Program-made: the position numbers and the translations under genes
The notes under the pieces: generated by a model
The model's database searches: none
What the model saw: the letters and a program-made list of their open reading frames with translations, nothing else
What the model was told of the DNA's origin: nothing
Shown: piece by piece, positions 38,001-60,300 of the stretch
How positions within the stretch are numbered: the stretch's first letter is position 1
Layout: each line of letters starts with the position of its first letter
From: Luscinia megarhynchos
Taxonomy: Eukaryota; Chordata; Aves; Passeriformes; Turdidae
Assembly: GCA_034336665.1 (NCBI GenBank)
Contig: JAPFBE010000002.1
Location: 76,759,405-76,823,404, forward strand
DNA: 64,000 nt
Reading direction: 5' to 3'

Positions 38001-39651
38001 GGCTACTTACAGGGCTTGTTTCAGACTGACTTACAGTCAGAACTGCGTGACTTCGGCTGATAGACTGATCATCCTGAATTAAAATTGTGCAGTTCTTGCG
38101 TCCAACAACATACTCTACACCACTCAAGAGCCGATATGGCTCTCCTGGAAACAAACATGAGACAGAAAAATACCAGTTTAGGAAAAAACACCAAAATACC
38201 CGAAGCACATAGGAGAGACACTAAGGAGTTTGTAGTAAATCTCTATCTCAGCTTTGCCATGTATCATTTATGGTCAGAGCATGGTGTTAATCATGCCAAG
38301 GTCGTGTGTTTTATCCCCATGTGTGCCATTCACTTAAGAACTGGCCTCGATGATCCTTGTGTGTCCCTTCCAACTCAGAGTATTCTGTGACTCTGAACTC
38401 TGTGATTCTGATTAGAATTATGCATTTAGTCTATAGATGAAACCTCTTTCTTTCTTTCTTGCTCCCCTGCTCAGTCTATTATAAAAGGATACATTTTATG
38501 ACAAAGCAGTTTCAAAAGTGGCAGCACACTTTTTTCAAGGATATTTTAATCTTTCTTGAAGATTAAGTGCAACATTTAGAAGAAAAGAAACCTCACAATG
38601 TAAGATACTTTTGTAAGGTTTAAGGTTATATTATTTAGTCATAACTGATTAAGAGGTTCAAAGGAAAATATCCTCCTAATGAATGTAAGATTATCATGTA
38701 AATCAAATTGATACTTAATAAGTTCAGCCTCTGACCAATGCTTATGCTTTAGCTTATGCTTTGTTCCTGTCACCTGGACCCCATGGTGGCTTCCCAGTGA
38801 ATGGCTTGACTCCCTCCCAGAGTTGTGCTACCACTGGTCAACAGAACCAAAAATGTTTCTTGAAGAATACGAGTAAGTAGAGACAAATTTCAGTTATCGA
38901 CCCTGGCAAATAACTTTCCAAATATGAGCTGTGCAGAAATGATCATTCTGAATAGAATGAAGAGTGTTTTGATTCACTCAGGAGCTCTCCAGGCAGTAAG
39001 TCACTTCATTTCAGCAGGATTAGGTGCTGTAGCTACCAGGAAATAAATCAAAAATTTCCTCAGAGTGAACCAGGAAACAGAGTGCAGATGCAGTTGTGTT
39101 AGGTCTGTTCCTTATAAGCACTTTGAAAGAAACACGTATATTATATGACACCTATTAATAAAGCTCCTATAGACAAGAAAATGAAGAACAGTATAGAGGC
39201 GATTTAGTTTCAAAACTCTGCGTGCAAGAAACACCATGAAGTTCAACTCTTGGTCCTGGACACATCAACACAGTAGTTAAACACCATTTCTGAGGTTGCT
39301 GCCTCAGAGTTCAATTCCCCAGGTATTTCAAAGCAGGGCTCTAACCTGCAGCACCCTAAGACATCCCACAAGGACCGAAAAGAAGCCCTACTAGACTTAA
39401 CAGGCGCGGTGTGCTCCAGGGACCCACGGAGGCTACGCCTGGAGGAACGCCCGGAGCGATGCGGGCTCAGAGCACCTCGGCCCAGCAGCACGGACACGCG
39501 AGCCCCGGAGCGGCCCCACGGAGCTCCACGCCCGGGGACGCGCAGGCGCCGCCCGGGGAGCGGCCCGCGGTGCCCGGGCCCAGCCCCACCGGAGCGGCGG
39601 CGCGTCCTGCGCTCCCTCACCTTGTCCCGAGGCGGGCACCAGCTTCCACAT
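19975..39651 (-). CDS. NBN: NBN, nibrin (NBS1), 16 coding exons, frame broken in exon 11
   Basis: NBN is the nuclear adaptor of the MRE11-RAD50-NBN complex, which senses DNA double-strand breaks and activates ATM. All 16 exons are found. Ten have the length of their human counterparts as I recall them and five differ by whole codons; exon 11 is one base off. Domains: FHA (about residues 12-105) with the core residues G25, R26, S40, R41 and H43; tandem BRCT region (about 105-325); central SQ sites S274 and S345, matching ATM targets S278 and S343 of human; a CDK-like SPSK; the MRE11-binding motif NFKMFKK (fits NFKxFxK); and a C-terminal ATM-binding [11 protein letters not shown] ending KRRR. 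With one base restored in exon 11 the product is about 756 residues (human 754). Divergent from DECR1, convergent with OSGIN2. Identity is certain; the exon 11 break is probably an assembly error. Confidence 0.96.
22247..22296 (-). CDS. NBN: NBN coding exon 15 (ATM-binding motif)
   Basis: The acceptor is CTTTCTCAG and the donor AG|GTAAGA; 50 nt as in human. It encodes [16 protein letters not shown], containing the acidic EExxxDDLF core needed to bind and recruit ATM. Confidence 0.95.
23280..23393 (-). CDS. NBN: NBN coding exon 14
   Basis: The acceptor is GTCCAACAG and the donor GAG|GTAAGA; 114 nt as in human, phase 0. It encodes [20 protein letters not shown] and [12 protein letters not shown], strongly conserved MRE11-interface sequence. 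Confidence 0.96.
24387..24542 (-). CDS. NBN: NBN coding exon 13 (MRE11-binding region)
   Basis: The acceptor is CCCACATAAG (AAG) in phase 0 and the donor AAG|GTTAGT; 156 nt as in human. It encodes [26 protein letters not shown], and at the end [16 protein letters not shown] satisfies the NFKxFxK motif by which NBN grips the MRE11 dimer. A stronger-looking CAG eight bases further in (CCACAG|C) would give phase 2. Confidence 0.93.
25757..25828 (-). CDS. NBN: NBN coding exon 12
   Basis: The acceptor is ATCAAATAG and the donor TTG|GTAAGG; 72 nt, phase 0 on both sides (human counterpart 69 nt, same phase). It encodes [19 protein letters not shown] plus ESQVL, a charged linker with little sequence conservation. 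Support is position, size, phase and splice sites. Confidence 0.75.
27774..28235 (-). CDS. NBN: NBN coding exon 11, with a net one-base loss
   Basis: The acceptor is TGACTAAG (AAG, not CAG) and the donor AAA|GTAAGT. It reads [13 protein letters not shown] on entry, then an acidic, Lys-rich, poorly conserved segment ([20 protein letters not shown]), and in that frame hits TAA at 27800-27802. The last codons before the consensus donor are open in another frame ([12 protein letters not shown]), the phase that exons 12 and 13 need. The exon is 462 nt; 463 (or 460) would keep the frame. The break lies within about 27790-27880. Confidence 0.85.
28491..28754 (-). CDS. NBN: NBN coding exon 10 (central disordered region)
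   Basis: The acceptor is TTAATCTAG and the donor AAAAG|GTGTGT; 264 nt, three codons shorter than human. It is low in conservation except [13 protein letters not shown] (SQ and CDK-type SP sites) and [13 protein letters not shown] before the junction. The codon across the exon 9/10 junction is Cys where human has Trp. Confidence 0.9.
29163..29298 (-). CDS. NBN: NBN coding exon 9 (central SQ region)
   Basis: The acceptor is GATCTTGCAG and the donor ATG|GTAAAG; 136 nt, two codons longer than human. It encodes [20 protein letters not shown] and VDETIMP, then CIADTEEQT. The SQ dipeptide aligns with human S343, the ATM checkpoint site. Confidence 0.93.
30373..30473 (-). CDS. NBN: NBN coding exon 8 (BRCT2 end)
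   Basis: The acceptor is TATTAACAG and the donor AAAG|GTAATT; 101 nt, one codon longer than human. It encodes [20 protein letters not shown] then KYCNPQ, very close to human. Confidence 0.95.
31481..31671 (-). CDS. NBN: NBN coding exon 7 (BRCT2)
   Basis: The acceptor is TCTCTTTAG and the donor AG|GTGCAG; 191 nt, one codon shorter than human. It encodes [18 protein letters not shown], then [15 protein letters not shown], including the SQ site aligned with human S278. The donor is weak (GTGCAG), but the phase and length fit exon 8. Confidence 0.92.
31940..32057 (-). CDS. NBN: NBN coding exon 6 (inter-BRCT linker)
   Basis: The acceptor is TTCTTGCAG and the donor CAG|GTAATC; 118 nt as in human. 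It encodes [11 protein letters not shown] and [15 protein letters not shown], the start of the second BRCT repeat. Confidence 0.95.
34294..34397 (-). CDS. NBN: NBN coding exon 5 (BRCT1 end)
   Basis: The acceptor is TTTTTTCAG and the donor AG|GTAAGT; 104 nt as in human. It encodes [20 protein letters not shown] and ends NHE plus a split Ser codon. Confidence 0.95.
34814..34973 (-). CDS. NBN: NBN coding exon 4 (BRCT1)
   Basis: The acceptor is TCTTTGCAG and the donor AAG|GTATGT; 160 nt as in human. It encodes [15 protein letters not shown], then [19 protein letters not shown], the core of the first BRCT repeat. Confidence 0.95.
35439..35490. repeat. (TA)n/(CA)n compound microsatellite
   Basis: Alternating TATATATATA, CACACACA, TATACACA and a second TATATATATG-CACACACACA block in NBN intron 3 (between exons 3 and 4). 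Likely length-polymorphic. Confidence 0.95.
36299..36444 (-). CDS. NBN: NBN coding exon 3 (FHA domain, second half)
   Basis: The acceptor is ATTTTCAG and the donor AG|GTAAGT; 146 nt, one codon shorter than human. It encodes [20 protein letters not shown] and NFGVFESKF, the C-terminal FHA beta strands with the SKYGTFVN block. Confidence 0.95.
37088..37505 (-). mobile_element. CR1 3' fragment (NBN intron 2/3 side)
   Basis: It begins at the left with a decayed CR1 terminus (GGATAAGGCTGGAAGGGACC, then GGAGGTGATCTAATCCAACC). It continues with CTCCAGAGACAGAGACTCCA, GTGTTCCAGTTTCTGTCACT and ATTGATGAGGTCCCTTTTCA, all recognisable CR1 3'-end blocks in inverted orientation. It lies in the NBN intron between exons 2 and 3 and so has the same strand as NBN. 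Confidence 0.9.
38011..38144 (-). CDS. NBN: NBN coding exon 2 (FHA domain, first half)
   Basis: The acceptor is TTTCCAG and the donor CCT|GTAAGT; 134 nt as in human. It encodes [19 protein letters not shown] and [14 protein letters not shown], carrying the phosphothreonine-binding residues of the FHA domain. A second GTAAGT inside the exon (ACT|GTAAGT) is not used in this model, because the 44-codon length equals the human exon. Confidence 0.95.
38236..38412 (+). mobile_element. TguSINE1-like tRNA-Ile/CR1 SINE in NBN intron 1
   Basis: The left half resembles a tRNA-Ile gene: an A-box-like ATCTCAGCTTTG, then TGGTCAGAGCATGGTGTTAA, CATGCCAAGGTCGTG and a B-box-like GTGTTTTATCC. The right half is a CR1 3' tail (GATGATCCTTGTGTGTCCCT, then TTCCAACTCAGAGTATTCTG) ending in repeated TTCTGTGA-type octamers. 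This chimera is the architecture of TguSINE1 from passerines. About 14 bases seem inserted between the A-box and the anticodon arm, and the B-box is decayed, so it is an old copy. It is antisense to NBN and ends 92 bases upstream of exon 2 in the transcript sense. Confidence 0.8.
39621..39651 (-). CDS. NBN: NBN coding exon 1
   Basis: ATG at 39651 reads [10 protein letters not shown] and splits a Gly codon at the donor G|GTGAGG. It matches human MWKLLPAAG at the start. The exon sits inside a CpG island. Confidence 0.93.
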
Positions 39652-39678
39652 CCCGGAGCTCCGCCCGGTAGCGCCCAG

Positions 39679-39720
39679 CGAGCCGGGACCGAGCCGGGAC
39701 CGAGCCGGGACCGAGCCGGG
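39679..39720. repeat. 11-bp GC tandem repeat (3.8 copies) in NBN 5' flank
   Basis: The unit CGAGCCGGGAC is repeated at 39679, 39690, 39701 and 39712 (last copy incomplete). It lies 28-69 bases upstream of the NBN ATG in transcript sense, so in the 5'UTR or core promoter. Confidence 0.95.
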
Positions 39721-39864
39721 GAGCGAAAATCCCGAGATCCGCCGCCGCCGCGATCCCGCGCGCCGGGCCGGGATAAGGGAGGGGCGCGAGGGCGCCGCCT
39801 ACTGGCCGCGCGCGGCTTCTGCAGCGTTGGACCGGCGCGCGTGCGCGGGGCGGGGCCGGAATGA

Positions 39865-39951
39865 GGCCGGGCCGGGCCGGGCCGGGCCGGGCTGAGGCCG
39901 GGCCGAGACGGGACCGGGGCCGAGACGGGACCGGGGCCGAGACGGGACCGG
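39865..39951. repeat. GGCCG pentamer and 17-bp GC tandem repeats near the NBN promoter
   Basis: A run of five or more GGCCG pentamers (39865-39892) is followed, after GTGA-like spacing, by three exact copies of GGCCGAGACGGGACCGG at 39901, 39918 and 39935. The + strand is G-rich with closely spaced G-runs, so G-quadruplex formation is possible. Confidence 0.93.
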
Positions 39952-40060
39952 GGCCGGGGCTCTCCAGCGGCTCACGCCTGGGCCCGTGTCGCAGCCCGTC
40001 CCCTTCGCCCCGTGTCAGCGTCGATCGGCGCTGGCATCTCCGGCCCCATGGACAGCTTCT

Positions 40061-42340
40061 CACAGGAGCCACCTCTGTGCCCCCCGCTACCAAAAACCAG
40101 GCCGTGCAAAACCAATACATCCAGTGATATCATCTTGTTCACTTTCACCATAGAAGTACAGTGATTATTTCACAGGTAGCTGTTTGGGACGTTTGGTTTT
40201 TCCAATGCATAGTTTGTAGTTTTCTTCCTCATATTAGCATTGTTCCGTGAAGCTTCCTAAATTGTCTAGTATTTCGCAATTTTAAAACTTCTCTTGAGCA
40301 ATATACACTCTGTTTCTCCAATTTTTTTTTTCTTTTGTGGTTTGTTTCTTGGGGTTCTTTTGTTGTTCTGTTTTTCTGTTCCGTGATTACAGATGCCTCG
40401 AGACTCAGTGCTGTTAACTGATTGTAATGGAATGTCACAATGTGAGTCTTAGAGCAACTCTAACTCTTACCAGATACATTCCGTATTCTGCTTTAATGAC
40501 AAATGTGGCAACTACTGCCCAGCAGCGTGGCACTATTGCTTCAATGCCTACCAGTGTGCAGAACCTACGAAGATGTTACCTACTCTAGAGCTTACTGTAC
40601 CAACAGAGATGGAGATTTCCTTTTCCCTAAATGCTGGACATTTAGAGAAAATTGCTCTTTTGACATTTTTATACAGAGCAATGAAGAGTAAGCCGTAGGA
40701 ACTAAATCCTGCATCCTCCAAACTCCCGCAGAGGTGTGTAATCAGTTCACCTGGAATTCTCAATTCAAAAGTTGATAGTACAGACCCATTTACAGATTTG
40801 TTGTCTTTCATACCAAGTTTTGTAACTGCATAGCTTCATCAAGTGTAGTGGCCTCTCCTCAAAACCTGAAGCTTTATTAAATCTGTAGGATCTTACAGCT
40901 GCTATGCTACTCTCCCAACCCCTTACCCTTCCTTATGAGTAGATAAGACTGCAGGTTTCTTTGTCTGATTACCAAGGCCATGCAAATGGTTTGGTATCAG
41001 CCAGTCAATACTTTTTCCATCAGCTGGTCTCTGTGCTCAACACAGATAAATCAAGTGTCTTGTTATCTCAACATGATCCCCCACAGCTAAATATGGTCTG
41101 ATGCTCATAGACAGCTTAGGCTGTTTCTGAACTCCGTTAACAACACAGGATTTGAAATGAGGGCTCTTGGTCTTTTTGATAAACCTTGTTTCAAAGCAGT
41201 CAGCCGATGCTGATGTGTGCAGTGGAGCCAGAATGGAGCCTCTTTCTGCTGCCCAGGAGTGATCTGTGAATGTAATTTCACCTCAAATCAGGCCCTGTGT
41301 TACCCACTCCGTTTGAATTCCTAATTAGCAGACAGCTTATATTCTCAGCCATCTCTTTTCTCACATTTCTTTAACAAACAACTCCTCTCCCCCCAAAACA
41401 CGTGCCAAGAACTGACTGCCATACTATAAGTAAAGGGCACAGCAATTCCTGGGTTTAGATTCCACAACGGAAGAAAACAAAGAAAAACACAAAACCCCCC
41501 ACTATTTAGTATCCTTTAAATAGCGTTTAGTAAATCACTTGCAATAATAAAATTCCAACCTAGTGAGGCAGATAGACCAAACCAAGCGTTCTCCAACTCC
41601 CAAGCTGGAACTGGAGGCATCAGGGAGGTGGCAGTGGCTGGGAAGGCCCCTGTGTTTTTCCAAAATAGATTCTTTCACCTGGTGTGCAAGAGGCCAATCT
41701 ACATTTGATTTACAGTTCTGTGCAGAAAGGGGTGTTGGGTGACAAATCCATAGAGGTGGCACAAGGACTACCAAAACTTTTCACTATTTAAGCATTGTAG
41801 CAAACAATGACATTCATGTTCATTGGCTGCCCGTTACCTAGTTCTTTTATTAATTAGTATTCTATCTTCTATTGGTTAATGATTCTCTCGTTTCTCATGC
41901 TGTTTGGTCCATATGCTCAGTCCTTCTTTTGAGTCAGTGGGCAATCTCCCCCATCAGAGATACTTTTCACCCAGTCAGAGCTGACTTGAGAGAAGTCGAT
42001 GAGTTGCCTTTGTTATTTTTTTCCCCTTATCTTGGGAATTCTACCAAATGCCTTTGTATCCCCTAAACCCTGCATTGTTTGTGTCCACCGTCAGTGGGTA
42101 CATCTTTTTTCCTAATCGCCCTCTAGGTCTGAGATCATGGAAACGTGAACATGTCAAGCCCTAATTTAACAAGGTAATTCCAGCGACAAATAACTTGTAT
42201 TTTTTCACCTGGATATCGCTTTTAGCTTGTTTGCTCCTTTCTTGTTGATTAGACTTGAAACTATAAAAAGATCAAAGATTAAACATCAAAGAACTCCTTA
42301 AATTTTACATATTCTGTGTTTGGCAACACTTGAGGCAGGG
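40061..42340. other. NBN-DECR1 intergenic spacer
   Basis: About 2.3 kb of ordinary AT-rich sequence between two divergent CpG-island promoters. No conserved exon recognised. An open frame at 40503-40691 begins with a hydrophobic stretch but has no family resemblance or splice context, so I do not call it. Confidence 0.7.
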
Positions 42341-42366
42341 GTGGTCTCACCGGTTCCCTGATCCCC

Positions 42367-42840
42367 GGTGCCCGCCCCGTGCCCGCCCCGCTCCCTCACG
42401 GTGCCCGCCCGGTGCCCGCCCCGCTCCCGCCCCCGCTCCCTCACGGTTCCCGCCCCGCTCCCTCACGGTGCCCGCCCGGTGCCCGCCCCGCTCCCGCCCG
42501 GCGCCGGCTCCGCTCCCTCACGGTGCCCGCCCCGCTCCCGCCCCGCTCCCTCACGGTTCCCGCCCCGCTCCCTCACGGTGCCCGCCCGGTGCCCGCCCCG
42601 CTCCCGCCCGGCGCCGGCTCCGCTCCCTCACGGTGCCCGCCCCGCTCCCTCACGGTGCCCGCCCGGTGCCCGCCCCGCTCCCGCCCGGCGCCGGCTCCGC
42701 TCCCTCACGGTGCCCGCCCCGCTCCCGCCCCGCTCCCTCACGGTGCCCGCCCGGTGCCCGCCCCGCTCCCGCCCGGTGCCCGCCCCGCTCCCGCCCCGCT
42801 CCCTCACGGTGCCCGCCCGGTGCCCGCCCGGCGCCCGCCG
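42367..42840. repeat. 11-bp-unit GC minisatellite with 110-bp higher-order period, upstream of DECR1
   Basis: About 43 units of 11 bp, mainly of four kinds: GGTGCCCGCCC, CGCTCCCGCCC, CGCTCCCTCAC and GGCGCCGGCTC, with GGTTCCCGCCC as a variant. The order of ten units repeats exactly at 110-bp spacing: GGTTCC at 42445 and 42555, and GGCGCCGGCTC at 42500 and 42610, with a third copy at 42687 after a 77-bp (seven-unit) step. One unit near 42433 has an extra C. Because 11 is not a multiple of 3 and no unit makes a stop in any phase, all three + frames stay open and give Pro/Ala/Arg-rich repeats; these are not genes. The tract ends 39 bases before the DECR1 ATG. Confidence 0.95.
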
Positions 42841-42878
42841 CTCCTCCCCGCGGAGCAGGCGCAGAGCGTTAGGGGAAG

Positions 42879-57207
<14,329 letters not shown>

Positions 57208-57345
57208 AGTACATAACTTTATGGTGGAGATTCTTGGAAATGAACCACTACTTTTTCATTAATATTTAGAAATAACCAATTGAGAAATAGCCTTCAGAAT
57301 CTTTTTTATGCTAATTTCAATAAAATATTTTGAAATTGTTGTATT
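57208..57345 (+). other. DECR1: DECR1 3' untranslated region
   Basis: A short 3'UTR from the stop codon to about 20 bases past the AATAAA at 57319. The following T/GT-rich sequence (TTGTTGTATTTTG) fits a cleavage element. Confidence 0.75.
57319..57324 (+). terminator. DECR1 poly(A) signal
   Basis: Perfect AATAAA 112 bases past the DECR1 stop, followed within 20 bases by a GT/T-rich element. The best candidate for the main cleavage site. Confidence 0.8.
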
Positions 57346-60300
57346 TTGAATATAGTTTGTATGTTTTTCCTATCTAAAATCTATTCTGTTCCAATAGTGA
57401 ACAACAGTTGGTCACTAATATTTTTTTGTTCTTTAGAGCTGTCTTATATAGCCATGTCATGGTCTACAATCAGCCTTTTTTATCTTTCTGAGGATTTTTT
57501 TTTTCTCAGATATATAAAAGTGTCTCTTAGTATTGTAATACCAATAGCATTTCAGTGCTATCATACTGAATGTAATCATTAATGTGAAGAGAGAAACAAA
57601 ATATTAAATCCTAATCTTCACAGTTCAATAAGAAGTTCTAAACTTGCAAATACAGTTTCATGTTATTAGCAGCACTACATACACTGAGAAAGGATGTAAC
57701 TCCTGGGGTTACTTAGGAAATCTTGAAATGCATAGCACATCTTGGTCTTATCTTTTGTGACATTTTCAGTCTGTTAATTATCTTGTTCTGAACTTTAAAA
57801 ATGGCATTTACAGACCTGCAGGGCCTTTCTAAGGAGCTTGCTCTTTGTCATGATGAAGTTAATGTTCTTGAAAATGAGAAAACACAAATCATTTCTTATT
57901 ACATATGTGTGACTATGGCAGCTCTCCATAAAAAGTGGTGTATTTAAAACTGTTAAAGGAATATTGGTAAATAGGGACTGAATGTGTTGAAACCTCATTT
58001 GTTGAAATTTACAAAAAATCCTTAGGTTTCATTTGCATTCACAGGCTGGCACTAAAGAAATATTTAGATGGCATTACCTCTGAATCTAGTCAGTTTATCC
58101 CAGATAAGCAGGTGATAAAAATATTGCTCTCCCTCTTTTATCCAAATTTAGAGAGTTGGTAGATTTTGACCTTCAGGCCTCGGACAATGGCTGGAATTCT
58201 TCAAAGAAATTATCAACCTGTGGCCTTTACAACCTGAAATTAATGCCTTTGGTTTTTTTTTGTTTGTTGGTTTTTGGGGTTTTTTTGTGTTTAACCAGAC
58301 ATACTAGCATGTACATAGTTTTATGTGCTTTGAGACTGATATGGTGATTTAGGAGTCAGGACAATAGAATCAATTTAAGGATGTCTTCCTTCAGGTGCTG
58401 GTGGCATTGTGTGTTTTCCCACACAATCCAGGACATACCTAACATATGCCAGCATCTGGCTTTGAGGTCACTTGATTGCCTTACTACAAATCTGAAGCAA
58501 CCTGAGTTCTGCTGAAAGTGTGGACAGTATTAGTGCAGGCTCCCATGTGCCTTTCTCCTGTGAGTGACCACTAGCCACTGATTGTAAAACAAATCAACTG
58601 AGTTTATCAGAGCAGCCTTTAGGGTGTTCTTGAGCATAATATAAAGCTTTTTTATGGTAACTTGGGTTTTATAGGTGTGTTGTCAAGATCAGATTCTGAC
58701 ATGAGAGGTCTTTTCCCCAGAAAGTGATATCATTGAGAAGTTAGGCCTTTGCATATAATTATATTGTCTCCTTGTATGGGACACACTTGCATATTAGACT
58801 TTGACATTTGAAAAAAGTGCTTCAGAAAAAAATTCAAATGTATGTTTGTGAAATATGGTAACACCAAGTATTTCTCTGGAGTGTCCAGTAGGTTATCCTC
58901 TGGTGACAGGCTGTCAATAAAAATATGTTCTTATTACTCTCTTGCATCTGTCGATTTCTGTGTCTTACTATAGCTAAGCGTGTCATGTGGTTGAAGTACT
59001 AGACTTATGGAGATAAACATGCTCAATATGTGAAATTGCCATAGACTTCATGTGACCTGAACACATTTCTGTAGCCTGTGAATAGCAGGGCAGGTGTACT
59101 TTGCAGTATTACCCCAGAGCTGGTCATCTGAAGCAAGAAGACTGGCAAGTTCCTTTTAGCTCACAAAACAGGTCCTGTGTGGGGTATGGGTGGGAAGGAC
59201 CAAGAAAAGAGGCATATTCCAATTCTTAACATGAAGTTGGGGTTCAGTTTATGCTTGGCTTCAGGGGCTAGGAAGCACTTCTGTCTTTCATGTATAGGAA
59301 TATAGTAACATAGGATAGCTGAGTTTGCTTCATCTGATATGGACAAAATATTGCAGGGAGGCCTCTTAAAGCCCGTCCTGTAAAGAGACACTGGGGATTT
59401 ATTTACTAACAGAATGTTTGTCATTTGCAGAAATGGGTACTGCTTCTGAAGTATCGTCTTTTACCTGTTAACTGTTCATAGCTAAATGAATTATTAATTG
59501 TAAAGTGACAAAAAACCAATTTTTAAAGCTATGGAACCAGAAATCACATTTGAAATTTTAATGAGCATCTGTAATAAGAAAGGGTTTCTTTTATCTTGCT
59601 TATGCCAATGATATTAATTTAAAACAACACAAGTTAGTTGCTTTTAGATGCTGAGCATTTTGTCTTGGCAAGGTGTAAACAATATGTTGATGCAGGTTTT
59701 AGAAATGGCATATAATGTTTTAAGTGTTATATGTTACTTAACTTACAAAACATTTGCTAATACATAGACTTAACTAAGTGAAAAAAAAGCCCTGATCTTA
59801 TCGTCCACTGCTGCAGGAGAATGTGTCTGATTGGGACACATTTCCTTCAGTAAGAGTTAGACTTTGTTGGGACAGGAAAGGAACATTACTACGAAGACAT
59901 GAATCCTAAACATCTCAAGTTTATGTTTTGCCTAAATACCATGCAATTCTTACTGAAGTAGCAACACATGATATATGAACTCAGAAAAAGAATAAGAGAA
60001 AGAAGCTTTATAGCCACTACCTAACCCAGTGTCTGATTTGGGAACGCCAAAAGCAGCTCTTCCTGAATGCTGATGAGGATTAGACTGTCCTGAAAAAGGC
60101 ATAAACTATCTCTAAACCCAAGAGGTGTCCAATCCATAAGCATGCCCCACAGCTTTATATTACTCACAGACTGATATAAAGCACAGTCACCACAGCTACT
60201 TTATTCCAAACACAGCTAAACTAGCAGGAGAAATAGTGTCCATGCTGTCTCAGGATGGCATATTTACCCTGAGATTATTACATTCCTCACCCATCTGAGA

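Larger units (their letters stand above)
39400..40060. promoter_or_regulatory. CpG island over the NBN promoter and exon 1
   Basis: Sharp rise in G+C and CpG density against AT-rich flanks, covering the NBN start codon at 39651 and about 400 bases upstream in transcript sense. No TATA box is seen, fitting a housekeeping CpG promoter. GC-box-like GGGGCGGGGC occurs at 39847-39856. The long open frames here on both strands are composition artefacts. Confidence 0.85.

Noticed and set aside
38236..38330. Functional tRNA-Ile gene
   Set aside because: The acceptor stem is not closed, the A-box region is interrupted and the B-box has decayed. The CR1 tail marks it as a SINE.
39243..40127. Several long open frames on both strands around the NBN promoter
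   Set aside because: CpG-island composition removes stop codons. Only 39621-39651 is coding, as NBN exon 1.
40503..40691. 62-residue frame starting MWQLLPSSVALLLQ, signal-peptide-like
   Set aside because: No recognisable family, no promoter or splice evidence, and short enough to arise by chance in the spacer.
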